From CAMBDR01 sp046597185 (GTDB taxonomy: Bacteria > Pseudomonadota > Gammaproteobacteria > Burkholderiales > Burkholderiaceae_D): 17,087 nucleotides of DNA. The notes under the pieces are model-generated. The model saw only the letters and a program-made list of their open reading frames with translations. It searched no databases and was not told the DNA's origin. A program made the translations under genes and the position numbers. The DNA lies in assembly GCA_046597185.1 (NCBI GenBank), contig JBKJLF010000003.1:1-17087 (forward strand), read 5' to 3'. The stretch's first letter is position 1; every line of letters begins with the position of its first letter. Shown piece by piece: positions 15,601 to 17,087 of the stretch.

Positions 15601-15628
15601 GCACAAATCGGCACAAATCGGCACAAAT
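15601..15628. repeat. 10-bp tandem repeat upstream of the M1 gene
   Basis: Two exact copies of gcacaaatcg (15601-15620) are followed by a partial third copy, gcacaaat. On the minus strand it lies about 105-135 bp upstream of the M1 start, a place where an activator array or a slippage-prone promoter spacer could sit. The role is unknown. Confidence 0.85.
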
Positions 15629-15664
15629 TTCCTGTAGTTTCGCTACAAAACCAGATTAAACCCC

Positions 15665-15690
15665 AAAAAAATGGCCACCCGAAGGTGGCC
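15665..15690 (-). terminator. Intrinsic terminator of the M35 peptidase gene
   Basis: Read on the minus strand, GGCCACC-TTCG-GGTGGCC forms a 7-bp perfect stem with a TTCG loop closed by C-G, an exceptionally stable tetraloop, followed after one A by seven T (15671-15665). It begins about 60 bp after the M35 stop. The U-tract is only on the minus strand, so it acts one way and separates the M35 transcript from the M1 gene. Confidence 0.88.
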
Positions 15691-15751
15691 GTAATTACTC
15701 ACTCCAGGCAAGCGGCAAGCCGCCAACCTTAGAATTCAAAATCAAATAAGA

Positions 15752-16831
15752 TCAGTTTTGAGCCGGGGTATTTTCTGCAAAATATTCGTGAGAATCGGCA
15801 TTATCAATGGCCTTGGTCGTGTTACTAATGGCCAAGCTCTTGGCTGCTGATTGACCATAGGCCCAGTCATCCGTCGCGGCCGTTGCATTAAAGTGACTCA
15901 TTTCATGCACTAAAGTGCCTGCTTTGGAATCCGTGCCCGTTGCTGGAGCCGTCCAAAATGCATTACAAACATAGATTTTGTATGGCTGGGTTGGATAAAC
16001 ATAAGCATAGGCGCTGGAAGTACAAGCACAGCTCACCGACACCGCCTGATTATTAAATGCACTCAAAATACTGTTGAAATGGGCCTTAACGGTCGAATAC
16101 CGGGTTGCATCATAAGTACCAAACCAGGTGGTATAACGTGGCCCTTGGGTGCCTGCATTCAGATACGACAATGCACCACTGGAGTAGGTTTTGGCACCAC
16201 TTACGGCAGTAGTGATGGTACTGGTACGCGAACTGGTGCAGCTTACTGTGGACAGGGAACCCGCCAACGAAGCCAAAGGTGCCGGGCTTGGGCTGGCACT
16301 GACCAAGGCGTTTTGACGGCCATTGATCCACATTGCCACCACTTCAGAATTTAACTCGCCGACGCTTTTGCTACCGCCTGCAATGCCTTGGCTACCATTG
16401 GCGGCAAACAAGTCGAGCGTGCCAGTGCGATATTTGATGGTGTAGTTACCCGTCACGCTCATGTCATACAAGGCCGACAATTCAACTTTTTGATTGTAGG
16501 ACTTGCCAGCCTTGAGCAAGAAATAGTCGGAAGCGGTTGGTGCTGCACGTTTGAAATGGCGGCCAAGATAAGCCACTTTTTGGCCATCACGATACACATC
16601 AAACAAGCCTTCTGCACTATCGCTAAATGGGGTATACCACGCCAACACGTATTGGTCTGCGCCACTGTTATTGGTAATTTTGACGTTGATTACCACGTCT
16701 TCATGGGATTGCAAAACGGCTTTTGCCGGATTAATGCTGACAGCAACACCATTGCTGGCGGCATTTGCGCCGTAGCATGCCAAAGTTGTCAATACCAACG
16801 CCGCGACTTTACTCAGTTTATTGAATTTCAT
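15752..16831 (-). CDS. M35-family (deuterolysin / peptidyl-Lys) metalloendopeptidase, secreted
   Basis: A zinc endopeptidase of the aspzincin group, exported and probably acting outside the cell; relatives such as Grifola MEP cut before lysine. The protein has 359 residues. A signal peptide with a basic start and hydrophobic core ends ANA (22-24). Residues about 25-165 form a beta-rich domain resembling a propeptide or chaperone-like region. The C-terminal catalytic domain has HEMSH (His309, Glu310, His313), then ATDDWAYG with Asp322 nine and Tyr325 twelve residues past His313, matching the aspzincin zinc Asp and Tyr. The family Gly before Thr is Ala here (Ala319). The ending NADSHEYFAENTP is typical of the lysine-specific branch. 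ATG 16831 has GGAGA about 7-8 nt upstream. Lys specificity is inferred from family resemblance. Confidence 0.92.
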   Translation of the reverse strand: MKFNKLSKVAALVLTTLACYGANAASNGVAVSINPAKAVLQSHEDVVINVKITNNSGADQYVLAWYTPFSDSAEGLFDVYRDGQKVAYLGRHFKRAAPTASDYFLLKAGKSYNQKVELSALYDMSVTGNYTIKYRTGTLDLFAANGSQGIAGGSKSVGELNSEVVAMWINGRQNALVSASPSPAPLASLAGSLSTVSCTSSRTSTITTAVSGAKTYSSGALSYLNAGTQGPRYTTWFGTYDATRYSTVKAHFNSILSAFNNQAVSVSCACTSSAYAYVYPTQPYKIYVCNAFWTAPATGTDSKAGTLVHEMSHFNATAATDDWAYGQSAAKSLAISNTTKAIDNADSHEYFAENTPAQN

Positions 16832-16907
16832 TTTTTTGTCTCCATCATGGTTTTAATTATGCCCGTAACGAGTCCGTTCGAGCAATTAGTTTTCACTCAA
16901 CAATCCG

Positions 16908-16922
16908 TGTAACCGGACTACA
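16908..16922. promoter_or_regulatory. Operator-like dyad downstream of the M35 promoter
   Basis: TGTAACCGGACTACA is an imperfect 15-bp palindrome with TGTA and TACA arms and a pairing central C/G. It would cover roughly +5 to +20 if the promoter at 16934-16962 is used. Seen directly; regulation is inferred. Confidence 0.25.
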
Positions 16923-16933
16923 GGTGTGAAGCT

Positions 16934-16962
16934 ATATTCAACTATCTCGAAAGATTTGTCAA
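16934..16962 (-). promoter_or_regulatory. Candidate sigma-70 promoter for the M35 gene
   Basis: On the minus strand a perfect -35 box TTGACA (16962-16957) is followed after exactly 17 bp by GAATAT (16939-16934), which matches three of six -10 positions. The inferred start point is about 95 bp upstream of the M35 ATG, leaving a long leader. The -35 and spacing are good; the -10 is weak. Confidence 0.4.
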
Positions 16963-17087
16963 TAGAATCCGAAAAAAATAAATCATATTTCTTACTGGAA
17001 ACCTCAATTATAATTAAACAATTAATATTAACAAGACCATTCAGACACCATGCGACCAAACTGTGGCAGGATAAAATGCTGGTACAC

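Larger units (their letters stand above)
15495..15751. other. Intergenic region between the M35 and M1 peptidase genes
   Basis: This 257-bp gap holds the terminator of the M35 gene (15665-15690), a small GC hairpin GCGG-CAAG-CCGC (15712-15723), a 10-bp tandem repeat (15601-15628) and, presumably, the promoter of the M1 gene, for which I see no strong match. No coding frame is evident. Confidence 0.6.
16832..17087. other. AT-rich region upstream of the M35 gene
   Basis: This 256-bp right-hand end is clearly AT-richer than the rest (especially about 16930-17040). It contains the candidate M35 promoter and a dyad. A stop-free minus-strand frame runs from the window edge to TAA at 16886-16888 (66 codons, no convincing start visible). 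It could be the 3' end of a gene lying outside, or chance. A plus-strand ATG at 17050 has no ribosome site and runs only 12 codons to the edge. Confidence 0.5.

Overview
The window looks like a chromosomal segment from a polarly flagellated betaproteobacterium, most likely order Burkholderiales and perhaps Oxalobacteraceae. This rests on the flhF-flhG-fliA gene order, a squalene-type hpnCDE cluster, a FlhG with the start DQAEGLRRML but a decayed P-loop, and moderate GC content. The genus assignment is inference, because no rRNA or other taxonomic marker is present. Genes are densely packed. I see no tRNA, rRNA, insertion sequence, CRISPR array or prophage.

Layout, left to right. (1) 92-4398, minus strand: a two-gene RND efflux operon. 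The lipoprotein membrane-fusion gene comes first and overlaps the inner-membrane pump gene by 4 bp. No outer-membrane channel gene is present. (2) 4611-7708, plus strand, divergent from the pump: hpnC, hpnD and hpnE. These convert two farnesyl diphosphates through presqualene diphosphate and hydroxysqualene to squalene, the precursor of hopanoids. No squalene-hopene cyclase lies in the window. (3) 7882-12731, plus strand: a tightly coupled flagellar cluster. It holds an unrecognised 56-residue gene, flhF (SRP-type GTPase that sets flagellar position and number), flhG/fleN (partner of FlhF), fliA (sigma 28), and a motA/motB-type stator pair labelled motC and motD. Except for the 56-bp flhG-fliA gap, neighbouring genes overlap or are 1 bp apart, so translational coupling is likely. 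(4) 12765-16831, minus strand: two exported zinc peptidases, an M1 aminopeptidase and an M35 (deuterolysin / peptidyl-Lys endopeptidase) protein. A strong intrinsic terminator lies downstream of the M35 gene. (5) 16832-17087: AT-rich DNA holding the candidate M35 promoter and an open frame that runs off the window edge.

Most of the window is ordinary housekeeping and accessory content. I do not see a clear new defence or mobile system. The items most worth a second look are the FlhG with a degenerate ATP-binding site but an intact FlhF-activating N-terminus, the small unrecognised gene coupled to flhF, a repeat-expanded His-rich linker in FlhF, several short tandem repeats inside and between genes, and operator-like dyads upstream of hpnD and the M35 gene.
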